This document shows positions 5,447-5,830 of a DNA stretch of 5,830 nucleotides, piece after piece. This stretch comes from JAZLEZ01 sp045615505 (lineage in GTDB: Bacteria > Spirochaetota > Spirochaetia > Sphaerochaetales > Sphaerochaetaceae), in the NCBI GenBank assembly GCA_045615505.1, contig JAZLEZ010000007.1, positions 1-5,830 of the forward strand. The letters run 5' to 3'. Made by a program: the position numbers and the translations under genes. The stretch's first letter is position 1; every line of letters starts with the position of its first letter. Under the pieces are notes generated by a model that ran no database searches, was not told the DNA's origin, and saw only the letters and a program-made list of their open reading frames with translations.

Positions 5447-5830
5447 ATGAAGAAAAGACTATTTACAACTATCCTTATATTCTTTGTCTGTTTGACATCA
5501 GTATTCTGTTTGGAAAGTGATTTACCCCAAAATTTATATGGAACATACATCTCATTAACCAAAGATTGGTTTATGACTTTCACATATGACAAAGAAATGG
5601 AAAGTTTTGTCTTCCATAAAGAAGAGTATGGTTTTGAAAGTGATGAAAGTTATTATTGGGACTTCTATGGGGAAATCTTAAAGGACCATACAGAAGAAAA
5701 TGGATACACATTATACTGTTACAACTCTAATTCCAATAATGAGTTTGGTGTAATTCCAATGTCATTTGTATTTACCCCAAATGGTATAAAGATAAGTATG
5801 GGTAAGATTGGTGTAATCAGTGTTGAAATG
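5447..5830 (+). CDS. Exported hypothetical protein (partial, runs off window end)
   Basis: I do not recognise this family. The frame is open from ATG 5447 to the last base (128 codons, no stop), with AGAGG five bases upstream and a consensus promoter just before it. The N terminus MKKRLFTTILIFFVCLTSVF has a short basic start and a hydrophobic core, a clear export signal. It is followed by CLESDLP; Cys21 could in principle be lipidated, but SVFC is a poor lipobox because Phe precedes the Cys, so a cleaved soluble or periplasmic protein is also possible. The rest is rich in aromatic and acidic residues, with alternating polar and hydrophobic stretches (LYGTYISL, WFMTFTYD, ESFVFHKEEYGF, SYYWDFYGEIL) that suggest a beta-strand fold; this is inference. 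G+C is about 31% by hand count, versus roughly 38-50% in sampled guaA lines, consistent with a different origin. Confidence 0.75.
   Translation, partial: MKKRLFTTILIFFVCLTSVFCLESDLPQNLYGTYISLTKDWFMTFTYDKEMESFVFHKEEYGFESDESYYWDFYGEILKDHTEENGYTLYCYNSNSNNEFGVIPMSFVFTPNGIKISMGKIGVISVEM

Noticed and set aside
5407..5592. 61-codon minus-strand frame
   Set aside because: It lies opposite the better supported exported-protein gene and its promoter and shows no start signals or known motifs.

Overview
The window is a compact stretch of bacterial housekeeping genes, all on the + strand, followed by a less typical intergenic region and the start of an unrelated gene. The first five genes keep the widespread order frr-uppS-cdsA-dxr-rseP, packed with gaps of 2 to 7 bases or a 14-base overlap. 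Moderate-to-low G+C, a PDZ-less RseP-like protease and the gene order fit a host-associated treponeme-like spirochaete. The same order also occurs in Firmicutes and others, so the taxonomic guess is tentative; it rests on recalled gene order, not a search.

Region 1 (1-3451) is an envelope and isoprenoid operon. It holds the tail of ribosome recycling factor (frr), the prenyl-chain synthase for the lipid carrier (uppS), CDP-diacylglycerol synthase (cdsA), DXP reductoisomerase (dxr, MEP pathway) and a site-2 intramembrane metalloprotease (rseP-like). Dxr feeds the isoprenoid pool that UppS draws on, CdsA feeds phospholipid synthesis, and RseP-type proteases usually serve envelope signalling.

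Region 2 (3452-5135) is a short spacer with a plausible promoter, then xpt and guaA separated by one base and closed by a hairpin terminator. Together they would convert xanthine to XMP and XMP to GMP. The guaA product is only the ATP-pyrophosphatase plus dimerization part (315 residues). The glutamine amidotransferase domain found in most bacterial GuaA proteins is absent, so the ammonia source is an open question.

Region 3 (5083-5446) has no convincing gene. It carries two rho-independent terminators, several short direct repeats and palindromes, and a perfect-consensus sigma70-type promoter. That promoter drives region 4 (5447 to the window end), a partial gene for a small exported protein I do not recognise. 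At about 31% G+C (hand count) it is clearly more AT-rich than guaA. The 3' end of guaA is a known integration hotspot for genomic islands in other bacteria, so this may be the edge of an accessory segment; no att duplication or integrase is visible in the window.
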